This document shows, piece by piece, positions 1-7,625 of a stretch of 64,000 nucleotides of DNA (its first letter is position 1; each line of letters starts with the position of its first letter). The notes under the pieces were generated by a model that was not told the origin of the DNA, did not search any database, and was given only the letters and a program-made list of their open reading frames with translations. The translations under genes and the position numbers were made by a program. The stretch covers positions 1 to 64,000 of the forward strand of contig NZ_VLKT01000021.1 of NCBI RefSeq assembly GCF_007830515.1, in the 5' to 3' direction. This DNA comes from Mesorhizobium tianshanense. Lineage in GTDB: Bacteria; Pseudomonadota; Alphaproteobacteria; Rhizobiales; Rhizobiaceae.

Positions 1-286
1 TTCCGGACACGGCACAGATCTCCCGAGGTAAGATCGACCGCCTTCCCCGCACACCCGCCGGATTTACCACCCCGGTCCTTGATGACCATGGACTTCGCGG
101 TCATGTGCCCGCTCGTCCGGCCGGGTAGGCCTCGTATCCGGTTCTTGTCCATCGGGTCGCGGGTTTGCTCCACGCTTCCTTCAGACCCCGCCTTGCGACG
201 ACGCCCTTGCGCTTCGCTAACCCTTCGCCGCCATCAGGCTGGGTAGAGGACTTACACCTCCAAGCTGTCGATCATGCTCGGCACAC
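1..286 (-). mobile_element. 5' part of a group II intron (class C type), cut by the window edge
   Basis: Read on the minus strand, the RNA begins GTGTGCCGAGCATG and carries the domain I landmarks of bacterial group IIC introns in order: GGTGTAAGTCC, GCGCAAGGGCGTC, TCTGAAGGAAGCG, GCAAACC, AGAACCGGATACGAGGC, GCGAAGTCC, and near position 20 CTTACCTCGGGAGATCTG. These segments resemble what I recall of the Oceanobacillus iheyensis IIC intron. The maturase/reverse transcriptase gene expected in domain IV would lie left of position 1, so completeness cannot be judged. The 5' boundary falls at 286 (or 288) because of a GTGTGTG repeat. It sits directly after a terminator hairpin and its T-tract, the usual target of class C introns. 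Confidence 0.82.
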
Positions 287-288
287 AC

Positions 289-318
289 AAAAAGGGGGCG
301 GTCGCCCGCCCCTTTTTT
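289..318 (-). terminator. Bidirectional intrinsic terminator of the pyrimidine ABC operon; intron target
   Basis: Arms GGGGCG (295-300) and CGCCCC (307-312) enclose a 6-nt loop. The hairpin is flanked by five A (289-293) and six T (313-318), so it can stop transcripts on either strand. On the minus strand it follows the substrate-binding gene by about 65 bp and its five T residues are followed at once by the group II intron. Confidence 0.75.
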
Positions 319-380
319 CGAATTGCAGGCCGCAGGGGCCTGGTTTGATCGCGTCGATTTGATCGTCCTATTTGATGGCC

Positions 381-1352
381 CTATTTGATGGCCTTGTCGG
401 TGATGGCGGTCGTGTAGGCGCCGCTCGGCTCCTTGGTGATGATCTTCTGATCGAGCAGCGCCTTGGCGGTGCGCGCGTAGGTCGCCGGATCGAGCTTGCC
501 GTCGGCATTGTCGATCAGCTTGGCGACTTCGCCCATCATCCGCTTCTGGTGGTTCTCGTCCTGGCCGCCATTGTCCAAGACGATGCCGGCCGCCTCGTCG
601 GAATTGTCGACAGCGTATTTCCAGCCCTTCATCGAGGCGCGCACGAAACGCACCATCTTGTCCTCGAAGGCCGGATCCTTGAGTTTGTCTTCCAAGGCAT
701 AGAGCCCGTCCTCAAGCAGGTCGTTGCCCATGGCCGAGTAGTTGAACACGATCAGCTCTTCCGGCTTGTAGCCGGCATCGATGAGCTGCCAGTATTCGTT
801 GTAGGTCATGACCGAAATGCAATCCGCCTGCTTCTGGATCAGCGGCTGCACGTCGAAACTCTGCTTCAGCACGGTGACGCCGTCCGGGCCGCCCTCGGTC
901 TTGAGGCCGAGCTTGTTCATCCAGGCGTAGAACGGATATTCGTTGCCGAAGAACCAGACGCCGAGCGTATGGCCCTTGAAGTCGGCCTCGGTCTTGACCG
1001 GGCCGTCCTTCGGGCAGACCAGCTGCATGCCGGCCTTCTTGAACGGCTGGGCGATATTGACCAGCGGCACGCCCTTTTCGCGCGCGGCCAGCGCGCCGCC
1101 CATCCAGTCGACGATGACGTCGGCGCCGCCACCGGCGATCACCTGCTCGGGCGCGATATCGGGGCCGCCCGGCTTGATCTCGACGTCGAGGCCCTCTTCC
1201 TCATAGAAACCCTTGTCCTTGGCGACGTAGTAGCCGGCGAACTGGGCCTGCGTGACCCATTTCAGCTGCAGCGTCACCTTGTCCGCGGCCATCGCCTGGA
1301 ACGCGGCAAGCGACATCGCGCCGGCCAGCATCGAAACAACAAGTCTTTTCAT
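381..1352 (-). CDS. ABC transporter substrate-binding protein, NMT1/THI5 family (probable pyrimidine or pyrimidine-moiety uptake)
   Basis: A 323-residue periplasmic binding protein with a Sec signal peptide (about residues 1-22, cleavage after QAMA). The mature N-terminus LQLKWVTQAQFAGYY and the following KGFYEEEGLDV are the opening of NMT1/THI5-like proteins, which bind hydroxymethylpyrimidine and related aromatic ligands. It is the last gene of a four-gene importer operon next to uracil/thymine degradation genes, so I infer uptake of a pyrimidine or thiamine-related pyrimidine; the exact ligand cannot be read from sequence. The start has AGAGGG upstream. A 13-bp tandem duplication covers the stop codon (368-393). 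The gene is followed by a terminator and a group II intron. Confidence 0.85.
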   Translation of the reverse strand: MKRLVVSMLAGAMSLAAFQAMAADKVTLQLKWVTQAQFAGYYVAKDKGFYEEEGLDVEIKPGGPDIAPEQVIAGGGADVIVDWMGGALAAREKGVPLVNIAQPFKKAGMQLVCPKDGPVKTEADFKGHTLGVWFFGNEYPFYAWMNKLGLKTEGGPDGVTVLKQSFDVQPLIQKQADCISVMTYNEYWQLIDAGYKPEELIVFNYSAMGNDLLEDGLYALEDKLKDPAFEDKMVRFVRASMKGWKYAVDNSDEAAGIVLDNGGQDENHQKRMMGEVAKLIDNADGKLDPATYARTAKALLDQKIITKEPSGAYTTAITDKAIK

Positions 1353-1434
1353 GTTTTACCCTCTGAAGTTAAGTGTTCAACCCTCTGGGACCGGGAGCTG
1401 TCGATACGCTCCTGATTCCAAACCCGCCACCGCC

Positions 1435-2589
1435 CTATCCACCACGGACGGAGGGATGCCAAAACGTGACTGCTCTCTCGAAAAGAGCGACCACGCCATA
1501 AAAGACCGAACCCGCAAGTGCTGCAACCGCGATTTCGGCCCAGACCATGTCGATGTTCATCCGCCCGACTTCCGTCGAAATCCGGAATCCCATGCCGACC
1601 ACCGGCGTGCCGAAGAACTCCGCGACGATGGCGCCGATCAGCGCCAGCGTCGAATTGATCTTCAGTGCGTTGAAGATGAAGGGGGCGGCGGCCGGCAACC
1701 TGAGTTTGAACAGCGTCTGCCAGTAGCTCGACGCATAGGTGCGCATCAGGTCGCGCTCCATATGGCCGGAGGCGGCAAGCCCGGCGACCGTATTCACCAG
1801 CATCGGGAAGAAGGTCATGATGATGACGACGGCGGCCTTCGACTGCCAGTCGAAGCCGAACCACATGACCATGATTGGCGCCACGCCGATGATTGGCAGC
1901 GCCGAGACCATGTTGCCGATCGGCAGCAGCCCGCGGCGCAGAAACGGCACGCGGTCGGCCGCGATGGCGGCGAGGAAGCCGGCACCGCTGCCGACGATAT
2001 AGCCGAAGATAACCGCCTTGAAGATGGTCTGCCGCACGTCGGCGGCCAGCACCGGCAGCGAATTGGCAATACGCGCGCCGATGGCGCTTGGCGGCGGCAA
2101 TAGGATGAAGGGGATGCCCGCGCCGCGGGTCACCGCCTCCCAGATGATCAGGATCCAGGCACCGAAGATCGTCGGGATGATCAGCCTCAAAGCGGTCGCC
2201 GCCCAGCGCGAGGTCGGAAGCATTGCCGACAGCACGCTGACGCAACGCCAGCCGAGCAGCCAGGCTGCCGCAAGCAGCAGAAAGAACGGCGCCAGCGCCG
2301 TGCCTTCGAAACCATTTATGCCGCTGATCAACAGCCAGGCGATCCAATGCGCGCCGACGAACAGCACCATGGCTTCGATGACTGGCGGTATCCTGGTCAT
2401 CGAGACCAGTGCAGTGACGACAAGCAAGCCGAACATCAGCCCTTTCGTGCCGAGATAGGGATAGTCGACGCTTGACGCGGGTTGCGCCAATGCGGCGGCC
2501 TCCGGCGCCGACATGGCGCCAAGCACAGCCGCGATCATGCAAAGCACGATTGCCGTTACCGCTTGCCAGGACGGCTTCAGCCAACTCAT
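1435..2589 (-). CDS. ABC transporter permease, SsuC/ThiX type (BPD_transp_1)
   Basis: A 384-residue inner-membrane permease. The N-terminal 150 residues hold several extra hydrophobic segments before the conserved core, which makes it longer than the usual 250-280 residues of SsuC-type permeases. The core has the cytoplasmic EAA loop around RTYASSYWQTLFKLRLPAA, the contact site for the ATPase. Its ATG overlaps the stop of the preceding permease by four bases, so the two are translationally coupled and probably form a heterodimer. It is followed by the binding-protein gene after about 80 bp. Confidence 0.85.
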   Translation of the reverse strand: MSWLKPSWQAVTAIVLCMIAAVLGAMSAPEAAALAQPASSVDYPYLGTKGLMFGLLVVTALVSMTRIPPVIEAMVLFVGAHWIAWLLISGINGFEGTALAPFFLLLAAAWLLGWRCVSVLSAMLPTSRWAATALRLIIPTIFGAWILIIWEAVTRGAGIPFILLPPPSAIGARIANSLPVLAADVRQTIFKAVIFGYIVGSGAGFLAAIAADRVPFLRRGLLPIGNMVSALPIIGVAPIMVMWFGFDWQSKAAVVIIMTFFPMLVNTVAGLAASGHMERDLMRTYASSYWQTLFKLRLPAAAPFIFNALKINSTLALIGAIVAEFFGTPVVGMGFRISTEVGRMNIDMVWAEIAVAALAGSVFYGVVALFERAVTFWHPSVRGG

Positions 2590-3464
2590 GCCGGCCTCCC
2601 GCCCATGGCGCGGTCGACGAGGCGCCCGGCAATGCCGACCACCATCACCAGCAAGGCCGCCACCACCGAGCCGGCAACCAGCGCCGACCAGATGTCGATC
2701 GTCTGGCTGTAATAGGCGCCGGCAAGCAGCTTGGCGCCGATGCCGGCGACGGCGCCGGTCGGCAGTTCGCCGACGATGGCGCCGACGAGGCTGGCGGCCA
2801 CCGCGACCTTCATCGAGGTGAACAGGAACGGCACGGACGCCGGCACGCGCAATTTCCAGAAGGTCTGCGAAAGGCTGGCATTGTAGGTGTGCATCAGGTC
2901 GAGATGGGTAAGCTCGGGCGAGCGCAGCCCCTTCACCGTGCCGACGGCCACCGGGAAGAACGACAGATAGGTCGAGATCAGCGCCTTCGGGATCAGGCCG
3001 GTGACGCCGATCGCCGCCAGCACGACGATGATCATCGGCGCCACCGCCAGGATCGGGATGGTCTGCGAGGCGATGATCCAGGGCATCAGGCTTCGGTCGA
3101 GCGTCGCCACATGCACGATGCCGACGGCGATGACGATCCCGAGCGCGGTGCCGAAAGCAAAGCCGAGCAGCGTCGAGGACAGCGTCACCCAGGCGTTGTA
3201 GACAAGGCTGCGGTTCGAGGTGACGCTGCGCAGAAAGGTGTTCTCGAAGAAATTCACCGCCACCTGGTGCGGTGCCGGCAGCGTCGGCTTCGGCTGCGAC
3301 ATCGTCTTGCCGATGAATTCCACAATGCCCGGGGTCTCATTGGCACGGCGATCCAGATCGCGCTGGAACGGCGCGTTGAGGATGACGGCGAAAACATACC
3401 AGACGACCACCACGCCGGCGAGGATCGAAGTCACCGGAACGAGCTTGTCTCGAAAGGAGTCCAT
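2586..3464 (-). CDS. ABC transporter permease, SsuC/ThiX type
   Basis: A 292-residue integral membrane permease with about six membrane segments and an EAA loop (LMHTYNASLSQTFWKLRVPA), typical of nitrate/sulfonate/thiamine-precursor importers. It is the first of two coupled permease genes (ATGA overlap with the next). About 355 bp separate it from the ATPase gene, and that gap is largely filled by an inverted-repeat element. The gap could uncouple ATPase and permease expression, but gene order and strand still suggest one transport system. Confidence 0.85.
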   Translation of the reverse strand: MDSFRDKLVPVTSILAGVVVVWYVFAVILNAPFQRDLDRRANETPGIVEFIGKTMSQPKPTLPAPHQVAVNFFENTFLRSVTSNRSLVYNAWVTLSSTLLGFAFGTALGIVIAVGIVHVATLDRSLMPWIIASQTIPILAVAPMIIVVLAAIGVTGLIPKALISTYLSFFPVAVGTVKGLRSPELTHLDLMHTYNASLSQTFWKLRVPASVPFLFTSMKVAVAASLVGAIVGELPTGAVAGIGAKLLAGAYYSQTIDIWSALVAGSVVAALLVMVVGIAGRLVDRAMGGRPA

Positions 3465-3522
3465 CTAGCAGGCCTCGCCAGACTGGCGCACGCTCTGCGT
3501 AACGCGAGAGGGTGACCGCGCT

Positions 3523-3761
3523 TTCGTCATCCTAGGGCGGAGCCGCCGCGAAGCGGCGTGCGTAGACCCTAGGATCCATGCCGTGACGTTAGTCGAAAGG
3601 CCAAGGCGGTTCAGAATGTCTGCGACGCGAGTCTCGACGGCCGAAATTCTCTTCGGATCGGGAGCATTATTCCGCACCGTTGCAGAGTTGGGAGGTAACG
3701 GCATGGATCCTAGGGTCTGCGCCGCGTCGCTTCGCTCCTTGCTTCGCCCTAGGATGACGAA
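3523..3761. repeat. MITE-like inverted-repeat element (about 239 bp) inside the ABC operon
   Basis: The ends TTCGTCATCCTAGGGCG (3523-3539) and CGCCCTAGGATGACGAA (3745-3761) are exact reverse complements. A second inner pair, ACCCTAGGATCCATGCCGT against its near complement, lies at 3567-3590 and 3692-3715. The interior has no convincing gene. The element occupies most of the 355-bp gap between ATPase and first permease. Such GC-rich palindromic elements are common between genes of Rhizobiales; copy number elsewhere in this genome is unknown. Confidence 0.75.
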
Positions 3762-3819
3762 GGCATGGGTAGGCCCGCTAGCCCCAATGGGGAGAGGAGG
3801 AAGCTCATCCTGCGCCCGC

Positions 3820-4611
3820 TCAATCATCATAGCTGTGCCCTGCCCTGAGCCCGTCGCGCACGCGCGCCGCGATCGCCAGGAACTCCGGCGTCTCGCGGAT
3901 GTCGAGCGGCCGCTGTTTCGGCAGCGTTGATTCGATGACGTCGCTGACGCGGCCCGGACGCGGCGACATGACGACGATCCGTGTCGACAGATAGACCGCC
4001 TCGGGAATGGAATGGGTGACGAAGCAGATGGTTTTGTTGGTCCGTTTCCACAGTTCCAAAAGCTGTTCGTTGAGATGATCGCGCACGATCTCGTCCAGCG
4101 CACCAAACGGCTCGTCCATCAAAAGAAGATCGGCGTCGAAGGCCAGCGCCCGCGCGATCGAAGCGCGCTGCTGCATGCCGCCGGAAAGCTGCCAGGGATA
4201 TTTCTTCTCGAAGCCCGACAGATTGACGAGGTCGAGCGTGCGCTTGATCCGCGCCGCCTGCTCCGCCCTGGACAGGCCCATGATCTCCAGCGGCAGCGCC
4301 ACATTGCGATCGATCGTGCGCCAGGGATAAAGCGCCGCTGCCTGGAAGACGTAGCCATAGGCGCGGTTTTCGCGCGCCTGCTCCGGCGTCACACCGTTGA
4401 CGGAGATGCTTCCGGACGTCGGTTTCTCCAGATCGGCGATGACCCGCAGCAAGGTCGTCTTGCCGCAGCCGGACGGCCCGATGAACGACACAAACTCGCC
4501 CTTGCCGATGGTCAGGTCGACATCCGACAGCGCCTGCACCGGACCGTCACTGGTCTCGAAGGTCAGGCCGAGCTTGCTTGCCGAAACGACGGTTGGCGAT
4601 GCTTCCGTCAT
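3820..4611 (-). CDS. ABC transporter ATP-binding protein (nitrate/sulfonate/thiamine-precursor type)
   Basis: A 263-residue cytoplasmic ATPase that energises the two permeases downstream. Walker A GPSGCGKT is at residues 45-52, the signature LSGGMQQR at 142-149, Walker B LLLMDEPFGALD at about 162-173 and the H-loop in VTHSIPEA. Length and motifs match the SsuB/TauB/ThiZ group. It is the first gene of the importer operon on the minus strand; the 128 bp upstream must hold the promoter, and the gene beyond it runs divergently. I found no RutR-like palindrome in that stretch. Confidence 0.87.
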   Translation of the reverse strand: MTEASPTVVSASKLGLTFETSDGPVQALSDVDLTIGKGEFVSFIGPSGCGKTTLLRVIADLEKPTSGSISVNGVTPEQARENRAYGYVFQAAALYPWRTIDRNVALPLEIMGLSRAEQAARIKRTLDLVNLSGFEKKYPWQLSGGMQQRASIARALAFDADLLLMDEPFGALDEIVRDHLNEQLLELWKRTNKTICFVTHSIPEAVYLSTRIVVMSPRPGRVSDVIESTLPKQRPLDIRETPEFLAIAARVRDGLRAGHSYDD

Positions 4612-4739
4612 AGGCTACGGCCTGCCTTCTCGTGCCACTGCCGCGCCGGCCGGAATCCGGTTGATTTTGCCCCGATGTTGCTTTCCACTCGCCCCGTCCT
4701 ATCCGACTGAGAGTTCCCGCCCGATCGAGAGTTTCCCCG

Positions 4740-5144
4740 ATGCCGCCGAAACCCACTTGCCATCTTATCCGCCCCGAAAGCTCTTATGAAGGCAAGCAGG
4801 GACTGAGTTATTTCGCCGGCATCGCCGCCGAGACGGTCGGCTCGTCCGGTATCTGCATGCATCTGCTCACCATGCCGCCCGGTGTCCGCGCCAAGGCGCA
4901 CATGCATGAAAGCCATGAAACGGCGATCTATGTGCTCTCCGGCGAGGTCCATACCTGGTATGGCGACCGGCTTGAACAGCAGATCGTGGTCAAGGCCGGC
5001 GACCTCTTCTACATTCCTGCCGGCGTGCCGCATCTGCCGGCCAACCTGAGCGACAGCCCGGCTTCGGCGGTCATCGCCCGCACCGATCCCAACGAACAGG
5101 AAAGCGTCGTCCTGCTGCCGGAACTGGATGGGCTGATCGCCTGA
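4740..5144 (+). CDS. Cupin-domain protein
   Basis: A 134-residue single-domain cupin. Motif 1 is present as AKAHMHESHETAIYVLSGEV, giving two histidines and a glutamate for metal binding, and motif 2 as GDLFYIPAGVPHLPAN. No signal peptide is visible, so it is probably cytoplasmic. It is the only plus-strand gene between the ABC operon and dihydropyrimidinase and diverges from the ABC operon. Small cupins of this kind include isomerases, dioxygenases and binding proteins, so the reaction cannot be named. A link to pyrimidine or ureide metabolism is suggested by position only. No strong ribosome site precedes the ATG. Confidence 0.75.
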   Translation: MPPKPTCHLIRPESSYEGKQGLSYFAGIAAETVGSSGICMHLLTMPPGVRAKAHMHESHETAIYVLSGEVHTWYGDRLEQQIVVKAGDLFYIPAGVPHLPANLSDSPASAVIARTDPNEQESVVLLPELDGLIA

Positions 5145-5179
5145 GGTCGGCATCGACGGAGAGGCCGTCATCGGCACCG

Positions 5180-5554
5180 TCACGGACATGATCTCAACGG
5201 CCCTATCTCTTCAAGGCCGGGAATGGTCACGAAGAAACCGTCCGCTCCCTTGTTGGTGACCTTGACGGTCTCTGTCGTCGTTCCCTCCTCGCCTTCAGCG
5301 AAACAAGTCGAGCTCAACGACTGCGTACCAGTCGCCGTGACCAGTTGCTGCGCGAACCGGCAGCCGCTGCCATAGGTTTCGACGCCGTCGGCGGTCAGCA
5401 CGACATAGGCATCGCTGTCCTGGTAACCGAGCCGTACACCGGCACAACCGACATCATTGCCATAGGAGCCGGCAAGGACCTCAGCCGCTGCCGGACCGGC
5501 GGCAATGCTCGCCACAACCAGTGAGACGATCGCTAGCGAGTTAGCCAAACTCAA
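5180..5554 (-). CDS. Small exported protein of unknown function
   Basis: A 124-residue protein with a clear Sec signal peptide (about residues 1-24, ending AGPAAAEV) and four cysteines in the mature part that could form two disulfides. I do not recognise the family. The start is a TTG whose bases overlap the TGA of dihydropyrimidinase (TTGA), so it is the last, translationally coupled gene of that unit. Its convergent neighbour is the cupin gene, 35 bp away. A periplasmic role is likely; its link to pyrimidine catabolism is only positional. Confidence 0.65.
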   Translation of the reverse strand: MSLANSLAIVSLVVASIAAGPAAAEVLAGSYGNDVGCAGVRLGYQDSDAYVVLTADGVETYGSGCRFAQQLVTATGTQSLSSTCFAEGEEGTTTETVKVTNKGADGFFVTIPGLEEIGPLRSCP

Positions 5555-7002
5555 ACCCCGGTCACCGGAATGCCGGATCGTTCCACCTTGCGCGGCGCGG
5601 AAATTTCCTTCCAGGTCGACAGCGCCCGATTGACCGCCGCATTCGGCTCGCGGCCGACGAACTCGCCATGGCCGGGCTTTGCCTTGATATCAGACTCTTC
5701 GATCGACAGTTCGCCACGCGAGAACACGAAGCGCGGCAGGCCGGTTACCTCAAAACCCTCGAAGACGTTGTAGTCGATCACCGACTGCTGCTTCTTGGAA
5801 GTGATCTTCTTCTTGCGCTTCGGGTCCCAGACGACGAGGTCGGCGTCCGCCCCTTCGACGATGGCGCCCTTCTTCGGATACATGTTGAGGATCTTCGCGA
5901 TGTTCGTCGAGGTCACCGCGACGAACTCGTTCATCGTCAGCCGGCCGGTGTTGACGCCGGTGGTCCACAGCACCGGCAGGCGGTCCTCGAGCCCGCCGGT
6001 GCCGTTCGGAATCTTGGTGAAATCGCCGACGCCATTGCGCTTTTGCTTGGTGGTGAAGGCGCAATGATCGGTCGCCACCACTTGCAGCGATCCGGCCTGC
6101 AGGCCGGCCCACAGCGAATCTTGGTGCAGCTTGTTGCGGAAGGGCGGGCTCATCACCCGGCGCGCCGCATGGTCCCAGTCCTTGTTGAAATACTCGCTTT
6201 CGTCGAGCGTCAGGTGCTGGATCAGCGGCTCGCCGAACACGCGCATGCCTTTCTGTCGCGCCCGGCGAATGGCTTCGTGGGCCTGCTCGCAGGAGACGTG
6301 CACGACATAAAGCGGCACGCCGGCCATGTCGGCGATCATGATGGCGCGGTTGGTCGCCTCGCCTTCCACTTCCGGCGGACGCGAATAGGCGTGCCCTTCC
6401 GGGCCGTTATTGCCCGCGGCCAGCAGCTTTTGCGACAGGGCGGCAACCACGTCGCCGTTCTCGGCATGGACCAGCGGCAGCGCACCAAGATCGGCGCAGC
6501 GCTGGAACGACGAATACATCTCGTCGTCGTCGACCATCAGTGCGCCCTTGTAGGCCATGAAATGCTTGAACGAGGTGATGCCCTTGTCGACGACATCAGC
6601 CATCTCGTCGAACACCTGCTTGCCCCACCAGGTGATCGCCATGTGGAAGGAATAGTCGCAGGAGGCCTTCGAGGTCTTGTTGTCCCACATCTGCAGGGCC
6701 TCGAGCAGTGACTGCTGCGGCGCTGGCAGACAGAAATCGACAACCATCGTCGTGCCGCCGGCAAGGGCTGCGCGCGTGCCACTCTCGAAATCGTCGGCCG
6801 AATAAGTGCCCATGAACGGCATTTCGAGATGGGTGTGCGGATCGATGCCGCCCGGCATCACATAGCAGCCGGTGGCGTCGAACTCATGATCGCCATGCAG
6901 GTCCGAACCGATGGCAACGATCTTGCCGTGGCTGAACAGCACGTCGGCCTTCCAGGTGCGGTCGGCGGTGACGATGGTGCCGTTCTTGATGACTTTGGTC
7001 AT
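5551..7002 (-). CDS. hydA: Dihydropyrimidinase (D-hydantoinase)
   Basis: A 483-residue cytosolic amidohydrolase that opens the ring of dihydrouracil or dihydrothymine to N-carbamoyl-beta-alanine or its methyl analogue, step two of the reductive pathway. The binuclear zinc site is complete: His56 and His58 in GGIDPHTH, the lysine to be carboxylated at 146 in SFKHFMAYKG, His179 in VHAENGD, His235 in VVHVSCEQ and Asp312 in ATDHC. Length is normal for the family. It lies downstream of the carbamoylase gene, but a repeat and a DUF559 gene separate them, so it may have its own promoter. An inverted repeat AAACGCT/AGCGTTT (7023-7044) lies 20-40 bp before the start. Confidence 0.95.
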   Translation of the reverse strand: MTKVIKNGTIVTADRTWKADVLFSHGKIVAIGSDLHGDHEFDATGCYVMPGGIDPHTHLEMPFMGTYSADDFESGTRAALAGGTTMVVDFCLPAPQQSLLEALQMWDNKTSKASCDYSFHMAITWWGKQVFDEMADVVDKGITSFKHFMAYKGALMVDDDEMYSSFQRCADLGALPLVHAENGDVVAALSQKLLAAGNNGPEGHAYSRPPEVEGEATNRAIMIADMAGVPLYVVHVSCEQAHEAIRRARQKGMRVFGEPLIQHLTLDESEYFNKDWDHAARRVMSPPFRNKLHQDSLWAGLQAGSLQVVATDHCAFTTKQKRNGVGDFTKIPNGTGGLEDRLPVLWTTGVNTGRLTMNEFVAVTSTNIAKILNMYPKKGAIVEGADADLVVWDPKRKKKITSKKQQSVIDYNVFEGFEVTGLPRFVFSRGELSIEESDIKAKPGHGEFVGREPNAAVNRALSTWKEISAPRKVERSGIPVTGV

Positions 7003-7022
7003 TTTCTTGTTCCCTTATTCTT

Positions 7023-7044
7023 GAAACGCTTCTTTGGGAGCGTT
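7023..7044. promoter_or_regulatory. Inverted repeat just upstream of dihydropyrimidinase
   Basis: AAACGCT and AGCGTTT are perfect 7-bp arms separated by 8 bp, ending about 21 bp before the ATG on the minus strand. It could be an operator or an mRNA hairpin near the ribosome site. It does not match the RutR-like sites found elsewhere in the cluster. Confidence 0.4.
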
Positions 7045-7090
7045 TTGCTTGTTTCAGATCGGTTCAGGATCGAGAAACCTTGAGAGGCCT

Positions 7091-7477
7091 CTACATGACT
7101 CCAACTTCCCGCAATATCTCCTCGATGCACCCATCGAAAGAATTCGCCAGGTCTCCTGTCGAGAACCGCAGCACACGATAGTCTTGTCGGCCAAACCATG
7201 CATCGCGCATCCGATCCTTCTCCATTCGCTCCGGCGTAAGGTGATGCTCTCCATCCACCTCGATAACGAGGTTCTTCTCATGCAGAACGAAGTCCACAAT
7301 GTAAGGGCCGATCGGCGCCTGCTTTCTCGCATGTAGGCCGTAGAGCCGGCGGAATTCCTTCAACTCGGACCAGAGCTTACGCTCGCCTTCCGTCATGTTT
7401 CGACGTAGTACCCTGGCACGCTTTATGGCGGCTGGATCGATCGCGGTCGGTGCCAAGACGAGTACCCCCACCCTCAA
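7091..7477 (-). CDS. DUF559 (Vsr/restriction-endonuclease-like fold) protein
   Basis: A protein of up to 128 residues. From about residue 18 on it is a DUF559 domain: TEGERKLWSELKEFR, then KQAPIGPYIVDFVLHEKNLVIEVDGEHH with the D...E.D core of Vsr-like nucleases, and YRVLRFSTGDL. Members resemble very-short-patch repair and type II endonucleases, but substrates are largely unknown. The start is uncertain: the frame opens with TTG at 7477, inside a palindromic repeat element, and a later start is possible. It sits between the carbamoylase and dihydropyrimidinase genes, where no such protein is expected. It may be an insertion carried by or next to the repeat. Confidence 0.7.
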   Translation of the reverse strand: MRVGVLVLAPTAIDPAAIKRARVLRRNMTEGERKLWSELKEFRRLYGLHARKQAPIGPYIVDFVLHEKNLVIEVDGEHHLTPERMEKDRMRDAWFGRQDYRVLRFSTGDLANSFDGCIEEILREVGVM

Positions 7478-7611
7478 TCCCTCCCCACAAGGGGGAGGGA
7501 GGCTTGACGTCGCGCAATCACAGCTGAACCCCTCAAAGCTTTCGCCACAGGAAATGGCGTCGGCATTGCCAGTCCCCCTCCCCCTTGTGGGGAGGGGTTA
7601 GGGGTGGGGGT
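7464..7611. repeat. Palindromic repeat element (148 bp) in the pyrimidine operon
   Basis: The left end ACCCCCACCCTCAATCCCTC (7464-7483) continues into CCCACAAGGGGGAGGG. The right end is its near reverse complement, closing with GGGGTTAGGGGTGGGGGT at 7611. The arms are about 42 bp. The left arm overlaps the 5' end of the DUF559 gene; the right arm ends 14 bp from the carbamoylase stop. It looks like a small non-autonomous repeat. Confidence 0.75.
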
Positions 7612-7625
7612 ACAGCGCCGACAAC

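Noticed and set aside
165..362. Short plus-strand frame at the left edge
   Set aside because: It overlaps the group II intron RNA and the terminator; no protein features are seen.
4612..4739. RutR site before the pyrimidine ABC operon
   Set aside because: I searched both strands by eye and found no TTGACC/GGTCAA-like palindrome, so direct RutR control of the importer is not claimed.
7464..7611. Repeats resembling a CRISPR unit
   Set aside because: There are only two arms in inverted orientation, no array of direct repeats with spacers, and no cas gene in the window.
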